DNA of 64,000 nt, taken from positions 20,774,718 through 20,838,717 of the forward strand of contig OX243817.1 of the NCBI GenBank assembly GCA_945859605.1, in the 5' to 3' direction. Of this stretch, positions 56,001 to 64,000 are shown one piece after another (positions within the stretch are counted from its first letter, which is position 1; each line of letters begins with the position of its first letter). The position numbers were made by a program, and so were the translations under genes. Origin of the DNA: Lumbricus rubellus. Lineage: Eukaryota; Annelida; Clitellata; Crassiclitellata; Lumbricidae. A model generated the notes under the pieces. That model worked only from the letters and a program-made list of their open reading frames with translations, did not search any database and had not been told where the DNA came from.

Positions 56001-57592
56001 CTGTGTATTGGTCAGTTTCAGTCTGTTTTGCTTCAATCCTTCAACTAACATGAACCATTCATTTTCATGCATTCTTTCTTTCTCATATTTTTAGCCTTTT
56101 ATTATTTTTTATATATTTCTCATTATCTTTATTCAGTCTTTATTATTCCTATATTGTGGTTCTATGCTCAGACAGAATGTTTAAATTTGACCATCACTAA
56201 CAAGTGTAGTAAACTTAATCCTTTTATTTTTTTGTTATTAGTGGCAATGTAGACTTCAAATGAAATTATGATCAAGTGCTTTATGTTGTCTGTCGCTGTC
56301 TATAGCCACCTGGATTTCGTTGACATCAATTGTTCTGTGTAATCTTCTTGGACTGGAACGTTTGACGAATGCTTTTGGTCTGCTGACGATGACGAGGGGA
56401 ATTGCCACACTAGTTGGTTCACCTGTCGCAGGTAAGATTGCTTGGAATATCAGTTGTCTGTTTTGAGGGAGATTGCTATTTTTTACTATTATAGGAAAAG
56501 AAAAGATTACTGATACGATTCAAGACCCAGGGGCGGATCCAGGGGGGGCCAATCCGGCCATGGCCCCCCCCCATTTAAAACTGCCATGGGACGTGGCCCC
56601 CCATTTGGTCTGAAATTAGCAATACGAATATGGGTGTAATGTATATTGCCCCCCCCCCCCTATTGGGAAAATAGCATGGAACGTGGCCTCCCCCATTCTA
56701 ATTTCAAGTTGAGGACTAAAAAAAAAGGTCATCAACTTTTTTGGCGGATGAAAAGTACTTTTTTCGTCAACGACCCATCACTATTTTTCGAACTTGTCAA
56801 GAAAATTTTCCTTTTTCCCGGCCAAGATCTAAGATTTTGGCCCCCGCTTGAAACAGTTCTGGATCCGCCACTGACAAGACCTGCATCTAGCCTTTTAAGT
56901 ATGAGATGCACAAAGTACCGTATTGTATCTAAAAGTTTATAGAGCACCTCTCACAGCATAGAGCACAGAGGCCCAGGAAAAAACTTTTTGAGAGAGCAAG
57001 AGGATGTGGGGAAGAGCCCAGACATGTGCCTAGCATGTAGAAGAGGGGAAGAGCTTCCATATGGAGGGATCTATCACAGCAAATGCACGACTTTGAGCAG
57101 CGTCACACTAAGCACAAAGTAACTGGGAAACCAATTCTACTCATCTGAAAGTACTTAAGTACTGAGTAGCTTCAGGCAATGCACCGCTTGAAGCTAACTA
57201 AAAGTACTGCAGAATTGTTGAAATGTCATTTCAGTACAATTAAAGTATTTCCATTTCTTAGTACTTGATTACAAGTAGAACTACTGATATTGTAATTGTA
57301 ATACTTAAGTACAGTGATGCATCAATTACTTTGCCACTGATCAAAACTGCATTAGAGCAACATTTTGATTAACTTGTTTTTAGGACTCGTTTTTGATGCC
57401 ACGCAAGACTACAACGCGTCGTTCCACGTCGGCGGTTCCATGCTGCTGATGGGAGGACTTCTCTGCTGCCTTCTCCATCTTCCCACGTTCCGAAAAAGTG
57501 CGTTGCCCTTTCCAGAAAACGGAGCCGTGAATCCCAATGACGACGACGAAACAGAACTAAACGGCACAAATGACCTTGCGAAGGCCTCCTAA
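44181..57592 (+). CDS. SLC16-family (monocarboxylate-transporter-like) carrier, 11 coding exons, 728 aa
   Basis: Exons: 44181-44508, 49245-49388, 50357-50718, 51248-51379, 51806-51955, 52422-52576, 53404-53641, 55202-55364, 55831-56010, 56306-56431 and 57384-57592. All introns are GT-AG, and the total of 2187 bases is one frame. The ATG follows an acceptor by one base, so a 5'UTR exon lies upstream. The SLC16 signature PLDGGYGWVIVFASF opens helix 1 (residues 50-64). Helices 2-6 include YYFHQRRALATGIAVCGAGV (174-193, helix 4/5). A long cytosolic loop (about 233-512) contains RPLYRSDIFYSGS, a motif I associate with the MCT9/12/14-like branch. Helices 7-12 include GITNTFGRILAGFLAD and LTNAFGLLTMTRGIATLVGS. 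The tail is acidic. It would be a 12-helix proton-linked or facilitative carrier in the plasma membrane; the substrate cannot be read from the sequence. 728 residues is long for the family because of the loop. Confidence 0.95.
44530..45000 (-). mobile_element. CR1/L2-like LINE 3' end in SLC16 intron 1
   Basis: Minus-strand pieces RVLHSAARLIGQIPKFDHVS, LEALHWLPTQQRTEFRI and, in another frame, NRAFSVIGPVVWNGLPQELR form the C-terminal block of CR1/L2-type ORF2 proteins, broken by a frameshift near 44800. The 3' tail reads AGCGCTTCTGAGCAG, TTGAAGAAGCGCTATACAAA and ends in (GAAT)n at 44530-44546. This tail is the one shared with the SINEs of the window. Confidence 0.82.
45111..45257. mobile_element. 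MITE, 147 bp, with perfect 8-bp TSD
   Basis: CATAGGCGCAA (left) and its complement TTGCGCCTATG (right), flanked by CTGCTGGC at 45103-45110 and 45258-45265. Inside, CCCCCCAACTTTT and TTTTAGGACGTGATT motifs are repeated. It is related by its ends to 20850-21054. The 8-bp duplication suggests hAT-type transposition. Confidence 0.9.
45290..45590 (-). pseudogene. LINE ORF2 C-terminal fragment
   Basis: The minus-strand frame with DTWLTGDTLLRMVIELKI and GRGRTRGRPRQMMLDWM resembles the C-terminal 'GRGRPR..W' block of non-LTR retrotransposon proteins. It is short and broken. Confidence 0.6.
45668..46872. mobile_element. Non-autonomous hAT-type element with subterminal GTAACTAGTTAC arrays, 1205 bp
   Basis: CAGTGTTG termini on both strands, with perfect 8-bp duplications TATGTGGG at 45660-45667 and 46873-46880. 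About 150 bp at each end is packed with copies of AGTAACTAGTTAC-like palindromes (45680-45840 and 46717-46862), a pattern known from animal hAT elements whose transposase binds subterminal repeats. No transposase frame is visible in the centre. It lies in SLC16 intron 1. Confidence 0.93.
47103..47300 (+). pseudogene. LINE ORF2 extreme C-terminus, plus strand
   Basis: With one frame change the sequence reads GRSGRVRPRKNWQQN then DLRCMDMTLDEAIQLAVDK and EKWRSCIARCAELHKED before a stop, the usual end of a non-LTR retrotransposon protein. It is preceded by an (AT)n run at 47060-47090. Confidence 0.65.
47310..47470 (+). mobile_element. tRNA-derived SINE head
   Basis: GTAGTGGATGG...GGTATGCTGGACTG (A-box-like, about 47350-47378) and GGGGTTCAAACCCCTGCC (strong B box, about 47398-47415). 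It follows the LINE tail directly. It is taken as a SINE, since no full cloverleaf with paired acceptor ends is evident. Confidence 0.6.
48058..48128. repeat. Hairpin with internal direct repeats
   Basis: CATTGACACATGTGTGGATG occurs twice (48058 and 48099). The stretches GATGGAACACCATC and GATGGTGTTCCAT form an inverted repeat around them. The result is a foldable 70-bp structure in SLC16 intron 1. Confidence 0.75.
48640..48780 (+). mobile_element. SINE tail copy in SLC16 intron 1
   Basis: GGGAGTGCTCCTGAGTGTAC...CTTGAAAGTGCTATATCAAA with an (AATAA)n tail; a diverged member of the shared-tail SINE family. Confidence 0.5.
49105..49190 (-). mobile_element. SINE/LINE tail copy just upstream of SLC16 exon 2
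   Basis: On the minus strand AGAGCGCTTCTGAGTAG, then CTTGAGGAAGCGCTATATAA. Only the 3' end is present. It ends about 55 bp before the exon-2 acceptor. Confidence 0.55.
49381..49456 (+). repeat. Duplicated 5' splice site of SLC16 exon 2
   Basis: CATTGGAGGTAAGCAACCAG, continuing GGACTA, occurs at 49381 and again at 49431, separated by (ATGTA)n. Both copies include the exon end and a full donor GTAAGC. Use of the first (after 49388) keeps the protein frame. Use of the second (after 49438) adds 50 bases with an in-frame TAA. Confidence 0.93.
51002..51145. mobile_element. hAT-type MITE, 144 bp, with perfect 8-bp TSD
   Basis: The ends CAGTAGTGTAGT and, on the minus strand, CAGTGGTGTAGT, flanked by TACATGAC at 50994-51001 and 51146-51153. 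The centre has (ATT)n-like sequence and GTTCCCC motifs. It lies in SLC16 intron 3, about 100 bp before exon 4. Confidence 0.92.
52765..52860 (-). mobile_element. SINE tail copy, minus strand, SLC16 intron 6
   Basis: Minus strand GAGTCGGGAGTGGTCCGAAG, then GAAGGAGCGCCATAAAGC and an (AATG)n end at 52763-52775. A degraded shared-tail copy. Confidence 0.45.
53190..53402 (+). repeat. 55-bp tandem repeats ending in the SLC16 exon-7 acceptor
   Basis: CCCTGTTTTTCCAT recurs at 53221, 53276, 53331 and 53386, an exact 55-bp period. The unit also contains TTTAAGATATCAATTACTTT. The last copy supplies the pyrimidine tract directly before the acceptor TAG at 53401-53403. The three upstream copies carry the same tract followed by CCATTGAG, possible decoy acceptors. 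Confidence 0.93.
54237..54869. mobile_element. Foldback (TU-like) element, 633 bp, with 9-bp TSD
   Basis: The left outer arm (about 54237-54365) and right outer arm (about 54765-54869) are inverted and each built from 15-bp units such as GGTTCACCGACAACT. Inside them lies a second inverted layer based on GAAATGGAAGCTGGATTGA on the left and on tandem TCAATCCAGCTCCAATTT units of about 30 bp on the right. CCCTTACAT borders both sides (54228-54236 and 54870-54878). Outer domains of 15-bp tandem repeats are the known design of sea-urchin TU foldback elements. It lies in SLC16 intron 7. Confidence 0.88.
55452..55525 (+). repeat. 36-bp tandem duplication in SLC16 intron 8
   Basis: AAATCTATTTTGAACACCAA (from 55456) is repeated as AAATCTATTTTGAGCACCAA (from about 55492). 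Confidence 0.75.
56528..56873. mobile_element. MITE, 346 bp, CAGGGGCGGATCCAG termini
   Basis: The left end CAGGGGCGGATCCAG and right end CTGGATCCGCCACTG are inverted. The 8-bp flanks TCAAGACC and ACAAGACC agree at seven of eight positions, so it is hAT-type. C/G-rich runs (GGCCCCCCC) occur near the left end. It lies in SLC16 intron 10. Confidence 0.87.
56940..57330. other. Degraded repeat sequence before SLC16 exon 11
   Basis: Repeated AAGTACTTAAGTAC-like palindromes (57150-57320) resemble subterminal arrays of hAT elements, but no matching termini or target duplication could be fixed. Confidence 0.35.
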
Positions 57593-58538
57593 CTGCGATT
57601 TTATTTGCCGCGGACTGACCATTCATTGGTGGAAGGCCGGGTTTATCCACCACAGGGGGTTTATCCACCATGCTATGATATTATACCTTGATAAGGAGGG
57701 TTGTGGAGTTGATCTGTTATGGGTTCAGAAATCGGCTGAATGCGCTTCTAGCAACTGCAGAGGATATTTGCTCCAACATCGTCTTCCGTTACTGAAACTT
57801 TGACTCGAGTTGTTGTGGTCGCTGTCTTTTTGGTCAAGAAATGCTGAGTTTATGGCATATGCCAACAGAATGAATTCTGTGTATTGATTGAAGGTTTGTG
57901 TGATTTCAGTGTGATGTTAAGAAGTGAAAATGGGAAAATCTAGGTCATTGAACTCTGCGTACTTTTATCTATGTCATGTTGGTTATGATTGGTTAGTTAA
58001 ATGAGTATCGTTGCAAATCTTTGCAAACCGATTGTTTGAGGAGAGAAGTGCATGAAAAATGCTGCTGTTCTGTAGCAGAATGAAGATTTCCTGAGCTTCT
58101 TTTGGTGATTGTTGTTGTATGCTTAACTACTTGCTTAACTACTCACCTTTAAAGATTATGATGGTTCTGTAACGTGACTATGGTAAAAGACCTGCAATAA
58201 GTTAAGGTGCATCGTTTTCAATCAGTGACACAACAAAGACTTGAAACTCAACGAAACTTTTTCTGGATGCTAACCGCAGCAATTGCAACATACAAACATA
58301 CATACATACATACATACATGCATACATACATACATACATACATACACACATACATACATACATGTACATACATACATACATACATACATACATAGATACT
58401 GCAGGAACATACTTTTCTCTCCCATTTTCATTGTCCCTGGCATCGTCTTTGTTGTGCAGTGTTACATACTGGAATGTTTGTTTTTAAATGTTTTGTAAAT
58501 TTATTTTATATGTACCTTATAATAGATATAGTGTATAT

Positions 58539-58571
<33 letters not shown>

Positions 58572-58874
58572 TATCATAGTTGTTATCTTAATTGTTGTTG
58601 AAACTGTCTCAGTCTTCTAAGAGATTATACATTTGTGAATGTTGAATATGAATACTGAACCCGCCACAAAGGTCTATATTAGAAACCTACAAACTTTTTG
58701 ACCTTAACATTCTTCCCTATTTGACATCAATTTGTTTTTCGTAAAAATGTGATGTTGATATTGCCATGTGTCCGTGTTACATGAAATGTATTTTCTATGC
58801 TGTCTGTTGATTGATTTATGGCATGAAGGTAACAGGACTTGACTGGGGGCACTCTCAGTCTGCTTCAGGTGTAA
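57593..58874 (+). other. SLC16 3'UTR and downstream DNA
   Basis: No further coding exon. It includes the (ACAT)n array listed separately and (TA)n at 58545-58571. No unambiguous AATAAA was found close to the stop, so the 3'UTR end is not fixed. Confidence 0.45.
58284..58395. repeat. (ACAT)n tetranucleotide microsatellite
   Basis: About 110 bp of CATA units with few interruptions. Tyr/Ile/His/Thr or Met/Tyr/Val/Cys frames across it are artefacts. Confidence 0.96.
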
Positions 58875-59030
58875 GGGGTCATCCATAAATTTTACGTCAT
58901 GCATCTTAGGACGATTTTTTATGCCCCCCTTGTCATGCGTCAACACAAAATTCATGATATCTAGTAACAGACCGTCACAAATGTGTAACACCTCTCCCCT
59001 ATGTGTGTGATGTCATTTATGGATGGTCCC
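58875..59030. mobile_element. MITE, 156 bp, PIF/Harbinger-like
   Basis: The ends GGGGTCATCCATAAAT and, on the minus strand, GGGACCATCCATAAAT, flanked by TAA at 58872-58874 and 59031-59033. A 3-bp T-x-A duplication is the PIF/Harbinger habit. No coding content. Confidence 0.78.
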
Positions 59031-59530
59031 TAACTTAATACATAATGTAAATATTCCTACAACTTAAATGGGACGGCTTCCTATTTCCTGCTCTGATATC
59101 AGCATTGGTGTCAGCATGACAACCACTCACAGTCAGTTTGTTGTTAGTTATGATATATAAACTACATCTGAGACTTTATAAACTCTGATTTATACAGCGT
59201 TGCACACATGCAGCAGTGGATAAATATGCAAATATGAAGACTTGCCAGGAAATGACAATGATGTCTATGACTAGTCAGTGCCATTCTATTATGATGCTGC
59301 ACATTATTGTCTGCCTGGCTGAATGTATGGCAGCAGCGGGTGATTGTGTTCAAGACTGTACAACATAAATGTACAATCAAGTGTTTGATCATGTGAAATA
59401 TCCTTGAGCATATCGCTAAAAACACAAACTGAAACTAAAAATTGATAGCAAGTTCCTAGTTGCTTATGAAGCACCAAAATTTGGTGTATGTACATTTGAA
59501 CGGACGACACTCTAACCAGTGATAATAAAA

Positions 59531-59935
59531 CAACACTACATTAGAACAGATGACACTGCAATAGAACAGATGACACTACATTAGAACAGATGACACTACA
59601 ATAGAAGAGATGACACTACATTAGAACAGATGACACTACAATAGAACAGATGAAACTACAATAGAACAGATGACACTACATTAGAACAGATGACACTACA
59701 TTAGAACAGATGACACTACATTAGAACAGATGATACTGCAATAGAACAGATGACACTACATTAGAACAGATGACACTACATTAGAACAGATGACACTACA
59801 TTAGAACAGATGACACTACATTAGAACAGATGATGCTACATTAGAATAGATGATGCTACATTAGAACAGATGACGCTACATTAGAACAGATGACGCTACA
59901 TTAGAACAGATGACTACATTAGAACAGATGGCGCT
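59531..59935 (+). repeat. 20-bp minisatellite, about 20 copies
   Basis: The unit ACTACATTAGAACAGATGAC repeats with a 20-bp period. Variants are ACAATAG for ACATTAG, and GCT for ACT in the later units. There are no spacers between units, so it is not a CRISPR array. Confidence 0.95.
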
Positions 59936-62900
59936 TTACCCGGTGCATACGAGTTTCAAAATAAGCAAGACTTGCACAAATGGAGCGACATTTAACTGGA
60001 AATGTATTGATGAATTAATTTTATGAAAATCCTTCACCGACACTGCCCCTTTCAAGTGGGAGGCAAACCTTTTTAAGTTCCCACCGCCATGTTTGGACCA
60101 TGGTGGCAGGGGCTAGCACGCTGGAAGCCTGACATAAAAGTCCAAGCTCGACATACTGAAGTTTGAAATGCTGAAATTTTACTGTAGTCCTAGTTGACTC
60201 ACAATAAAACATCATAAGAATAATTTTTTTGTTGCCCTAGTTTTTCCACATGCTCTGGGAAGTCTATTTGGTAAAACCTATATGGAAATTAACATTCTTA
60301 ATGCGCAACCCTGGTTTACTTTTTAAAATTTCCACCAGTAATTGATTCTGTAACAATTTTTGTTTTGTATTGTTAGAATTTATTTTATTAGCAGCAACAG
60401 AGCAAATTTATTCAAGCACCTAAACTCATAAAAGCAGATGTTGACATGAATAACAGTATGGGCTGTCCTGAGCATGCCATTTGTGGAATAAAATGGTCAA
60501 ACACCATTATCTTCGTGACCATGTTCGCATGCTATGCCTTTTACAACCTTCTCATGCAACAAATCATAGGTAACTTTCACAATCATAAGCTTTAGAAAGT
60601 ATTGAACAAAGCATTTAAAATTTAGCTGTTTATCTGAACCACCATGCTCGACTTGGTAATATTTAGTTAAACTTAGTTCAAACACATGCACAATGCACAT
60701 ACATGTAAAAATCATTGCTGAGTTATAGGGGTATGTATGCAAAGTTTTTGCCATCCAATGTTGAAGTACACATGTGAAAAAATTGATGCAATGATATGGA
60801 CGTTTTCACGTTGAGATTAAATTTGAATAAATAATGGAATAAAAAAAACTGTACAGTAAATAGAAACCTATACGTAGTTTCATTGACCCTTTCCACTACA
60901 CAACTCCTTCCTTGAGGTGGACAGCACTGACTACCGGTACATGTCATCAATTTGTAACAACCAGGGCCACCGAGAAGGGTGGGGTGGGGGCAAATTCCCA
61001 GGGGCCATGCAACTTTTAGAAGCCAGGGCTACGTAGTTATATATGTTGAAAAGTTTAGGATTTATGGCTTTTTAATATAATATTGCAAAGAAACTTTTAT
61101 TTACAATCCGTGTAAACTTCAAGTTAACAACTGAATAATAAAATCATATTTTTTATATATAAATATAAAATTACCTGCACTTTTATCACTTGTTTCTAAA
61201 AGATAGTTTAGGAGCCCATGACTGCTTTGCCTAGGAGCCCGAAATTTCTCTCGCCCCATCAACAACCACTGAAGTCAAACTATGGTATCCGCTGTACTGC
61301 TTCATTTGAACTACTGCAATTGTTACCTAAAGTAAAACACTTCTCTGCAGCTGTGATAAGAGGAGACATTAAGTGAAATAACTGTTGTGCAGTCCTGATA
61401 GAAGTTGTGTCATAAATAGAACAAGTTTCTTAAATTTGTACTCTGAGCAGACACCAAATTGAGAAAGATGAGATGGGAGGAAGTGGTTAGGCATGAAGTT
61501 TAGCACTACCATTTCTATAAATTTAAAAATAAATTTGTTTGAAATTTTGTATGACATTGAAAGATTGGTGACCCACTCTCAATTGTTTATTTCTGCACAA
61601 GCAGATTAGCCAAGGAATCGGCAATTAAGGTTGAAGAAAGACATCATTGTTACAGAACAAGTTTGTCAGAAAACAATGGGTAAAAATATACCATGGGTAC
61701 TATACACACTACTATTAATCTTTCTATGATGTGCCAATTGATTTCTAGAAGTGACATTTTTGTATGACAGTTCAAGTTTTTATAAAACAATCTGCTTCAC
61801 ACTTAGCAGCAGAAACAATGCCCCAGTTTCACAGCACTTCCTTTAACGTGCTAGGTTAAGACTGATGCCACAAACAATTAAGTTGACTCTAATCACCTAA
61901 TGCAAATCAGAAATTTCTCATGCTACGTGCCAATGACAATGACAGGACCTACCAGCAAGCGAAAGAGTTGTGCTGGAATCAAAATTAAATAAATTTCCCT
62001 GTAATAAATTAAGCAGTAGACAAAACTGACAAGAGAAGTCATACTCGGGTACCAAGAAACTTTGCTTAACAACTGCTACATGGTGTTGACAGTACAGAGA
62101 ATCAAGCTTTCATTTATTTTAACCATGCAAAGAACCAAAACTCAGTGTGGACGTCTACCAAAAGAATTTTAGAGCAATGAAGGGAACTAGTTGCATGGAG
62201 CAAAGCCCTCCCTCTGGCAGGCAAGACCAGCGGAACAGCAGGCAGGCAAAAATACACTGTGAACACAATACTTCTTGTCGATAAAGGATTTAAAGTGTCA
62301 CTTGAAAGGCTGTTCTGATACAGAATATGCAATTTAGCAAGTGTTGCATAGAGTTCTTCAAATTTCGTAAAAATATATCTGAAGCTTTTACACAAAAAGA
62401 TCAGACATACTTCAAAGTGGCTTTAGTTATTTTAACGGAAAGCATACATTTAAAAAGATGTCCAGAATTCACTACAACATCATCAGTCAGGGTTCCTAGA
62501 TCTTTTTTAAAATAATAAACATCTGATAACATATCGGAGGAAGATGGACAATTCAAGTTAGTAAGATTAAATGCTATTGTTCACTTCTGTTTAAGAAAAA
62601 CAAACGCTGAGACAGAATATAGCTTCGATGAAACTCGTAAACCTACATCACGCAGACAAAAATTTCTTTCAGGCATACCAAGAAGTTGTGAGCATGCATG
62701 TTCTGAGTACATATTGTCATAAAGTTAGTTTTAAATATCTTGGATCCGTCGAACCAGTTTCATCATGGCATGCACGAAAATACACTGAATTTTTTAGAGG
62801 CTCAAATTACAGGAATAACTGCTGCATTGATAAAGTTTTACGACAAAGGCACAAAGCAGAAAGAACACCTCAAAACACAGAAGCAACACAACTTCTTTGA

Positions 62901-63383
62901 AAGAAGATGCACACACACACATGCACACCATGGGCACCTTTAGAGTTCAAGACACAAGAATCTGTCCATAACCAGAGCAACAAGCACATGTCCTAAATTT
63001 AAATGCACAAATAATGAAATTCTTCACGATTCCAAACCCCAAGCATCTGCCCCTCCAGTTCATCTAACCAAGTGTACATTAGCAGCAAGAGAAACTCTCT
63101 CTTCTAAAGCCAAACTATGGTAAGCAAAACACTCCATAAATACAGAGCAACATCATCACCAGGTCGTCGTAGGTCAAATAAAAACAGCGAAATTACACTA
63201 GTAGCCTCTGAGAAAAAAACCTAGATGTACGTTAGTTTGTGTGATTGTTGGCAGTGAATTTCTTCCAGAAAAATTCTATCACGATATGACGCAGACTGCA
63301 GCAGAAGGAACGGCGGCAGAACGAACGAACGGAGAAGCAGCACTGAAAGAAGAGGATCGAGAGAGCAAGATATATCTATGATT
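59936..63383. other. Gene-free stretch; right part may be 3'UTR of the minus-strand gene
   Basis: AT-rich with no recognised exon. A possible decayed MITE lies at 60962-61256 (CAGGGCCACCGAGA at the left; CTCTCGCCCC at the right). The DNA just left of 63384 would be 3'UTR of the minus-strand terminal exon, but no clear poly(A) signal was chosen. Confidence 0.4.
60962..61256. mobile_element. Possible decayed MITE, about 295 bp
   Basis: The left end CAGGGCCACCGAGAAGG and a right end with CTCTCGCCCC are loosely inverted. The flanks GTAACAAC and TCAACAAC agree at six of eight positions. Weak evidence. Confidence 0.35.
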
Positions 63384-63519
63384 CTAATCAAGCTGATTCA
63401 TTAGAAGCTGGATTTCCTTATACTGCAGCGCCCTCTGACCACTGCACAGACCAGTCCGCCTATCGAGTTCGGAGCGGATCTTCATGAGTTCTTTGTGACA
63501 GAAGAGGCACTTGTTAGAC
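63384..63519 (-). CDS. Terminal coding exon of an unrecognised gene (partial, minus strand)
   Basis: On the minus strand an acceptor (ATTGTTTCAG) ends at 63520. The exon starts at 63519 with one base completing a codon, then reads SNKCLFCHKELMKIRSELD and continues RRTGLCSGQRALQYKEIQLL to a TAG at 63384-63386. The 44 complete codons start with a C-x2-C pair and end in a helix-prone stretch. The rest of the gene would lie beyond the right edge. I do not recognise the family. The open frame, clean acceptor and balanced coding-like composition support a real exon. Confidence 0.5.
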
Positions 63520-64000
63520 CTGAAACAATTACACATATAATCGTCGTGTATGCAGCAGAAGTCAATTTCAAATCCAAACATTCCATCATGCTCAATTATT
63601 ATACTGAATACTGATCATACCATTACTTCGCATTACAATTCGCACTGTGTATCAGCAAGCAGTAAGCAAGCATATTCTTTATTAATCCAACTGCACAACG
63701 GCATTTTGGTTTACATAAAGAGCAATTTGTTCGGCATAACATGAGATATGCCACAAAAAGGTGTACCTCAAATGGACCACAGCACTTCAGACTGCAGTTG
63801 GTAAATGCAGGAAAGACTTATTAGCCCTGCATACATACTACATAGCAACCATTGTGCATACAAATGTGCATATGTTAAGGTCATAGCAACTTGAGTTGTA
63901 AGCAAACATATGGCACTGCAAGAATCACATGATAAAAGAATGTTCGTCATATGCTTCCCACATCTCTGAGGTTAATTTATGGTCCATAATCACACCCAAC

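Noticed and set aside
59531..59935. CRISPR array
   Set aside because: The units are contiguous without spacers and the genome is eukaryotic; it is a minisatellite.

Overview
The window is eukaryotic: genes are split by GT-AG introns of up to many kilobases, intergenic DNA is AT-rich, and transposons are dense. No bacterial signals were seen. The content suggests a marine invertebrate, probably a deuterostome such as an echinoderm or hemichordate. The reasons are animal-type genes (an EGF-receptor ligand and an SLC16 transporter), a foldback element built from 15-bp units like the TU elements described in sea urchins, and very many copies of the palindrome TAGGCCTA. The species cannot be fixed from the sequence alone.

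Layout. 1-10.5 kb has no complete gene. It holds a string of cut-and-paste DNA transposons: two hAT-type elements with perfect 8-bp target duplications, a Tc1/mariner element with 213-bp inverted repeats, and two foldback elements that share a promoter-like module. 10.5-16.5 kb is a six-exon gene, + strand, for a small membrane-anchored EGFR ligand (TGF-alpha/HB-EGF/Spitz type). Its EGF domain is split by an intron between cysteines 4 and 5, as in the animal EGFR-ligand family. 16.5-32 kb is gene-poor, with MITEs, minisatellites, LINE/SINE pieces and one CpG-rich block near 25.5 kb that could be a promoter and first non-coding exon. 32.4-42.4 kb is a nest of two LTR retroelements. A degenerate outer Ty3-like element (+) was entered by a young 7.34-kb Ty3-like element (-). 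The inner element has 1225-bp LTRs that look almost identical, a long gag-protease frame, and a pol that is mostly missing. 44.2-57.6 kb is a complete 11-coding-exon SLC16 (monocarboxylate-transporter family) gene, + strand, 728 codons. Its introns are full of repeats, and two of its splice sites sit in local tandem duplications. 57.6-63.4 kb is repeats and probable UTR. At 63.4-63.5 kb a minus-strand terminal exon of an unrecognised gene enters from the right edge.

The two host genes are independent: one makes a secreted or shed growth-factor signal, the other a 12-helix plasma-membrane carrier. The strongest unusual signals are (i) tandem hairpins with compensatory base changes in the transcribed part of the young LTR, (ii) that element's apparent recent movement despite a broken pol, (iii) the outer element's permuted layout with a 60-bp leader at both ends, (iv) the duplicated donor and 55-bp acceptor array in the SLC16 gene, and (v) the TAGGCCTA excess. 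All coordinates and alignments were made by eye.
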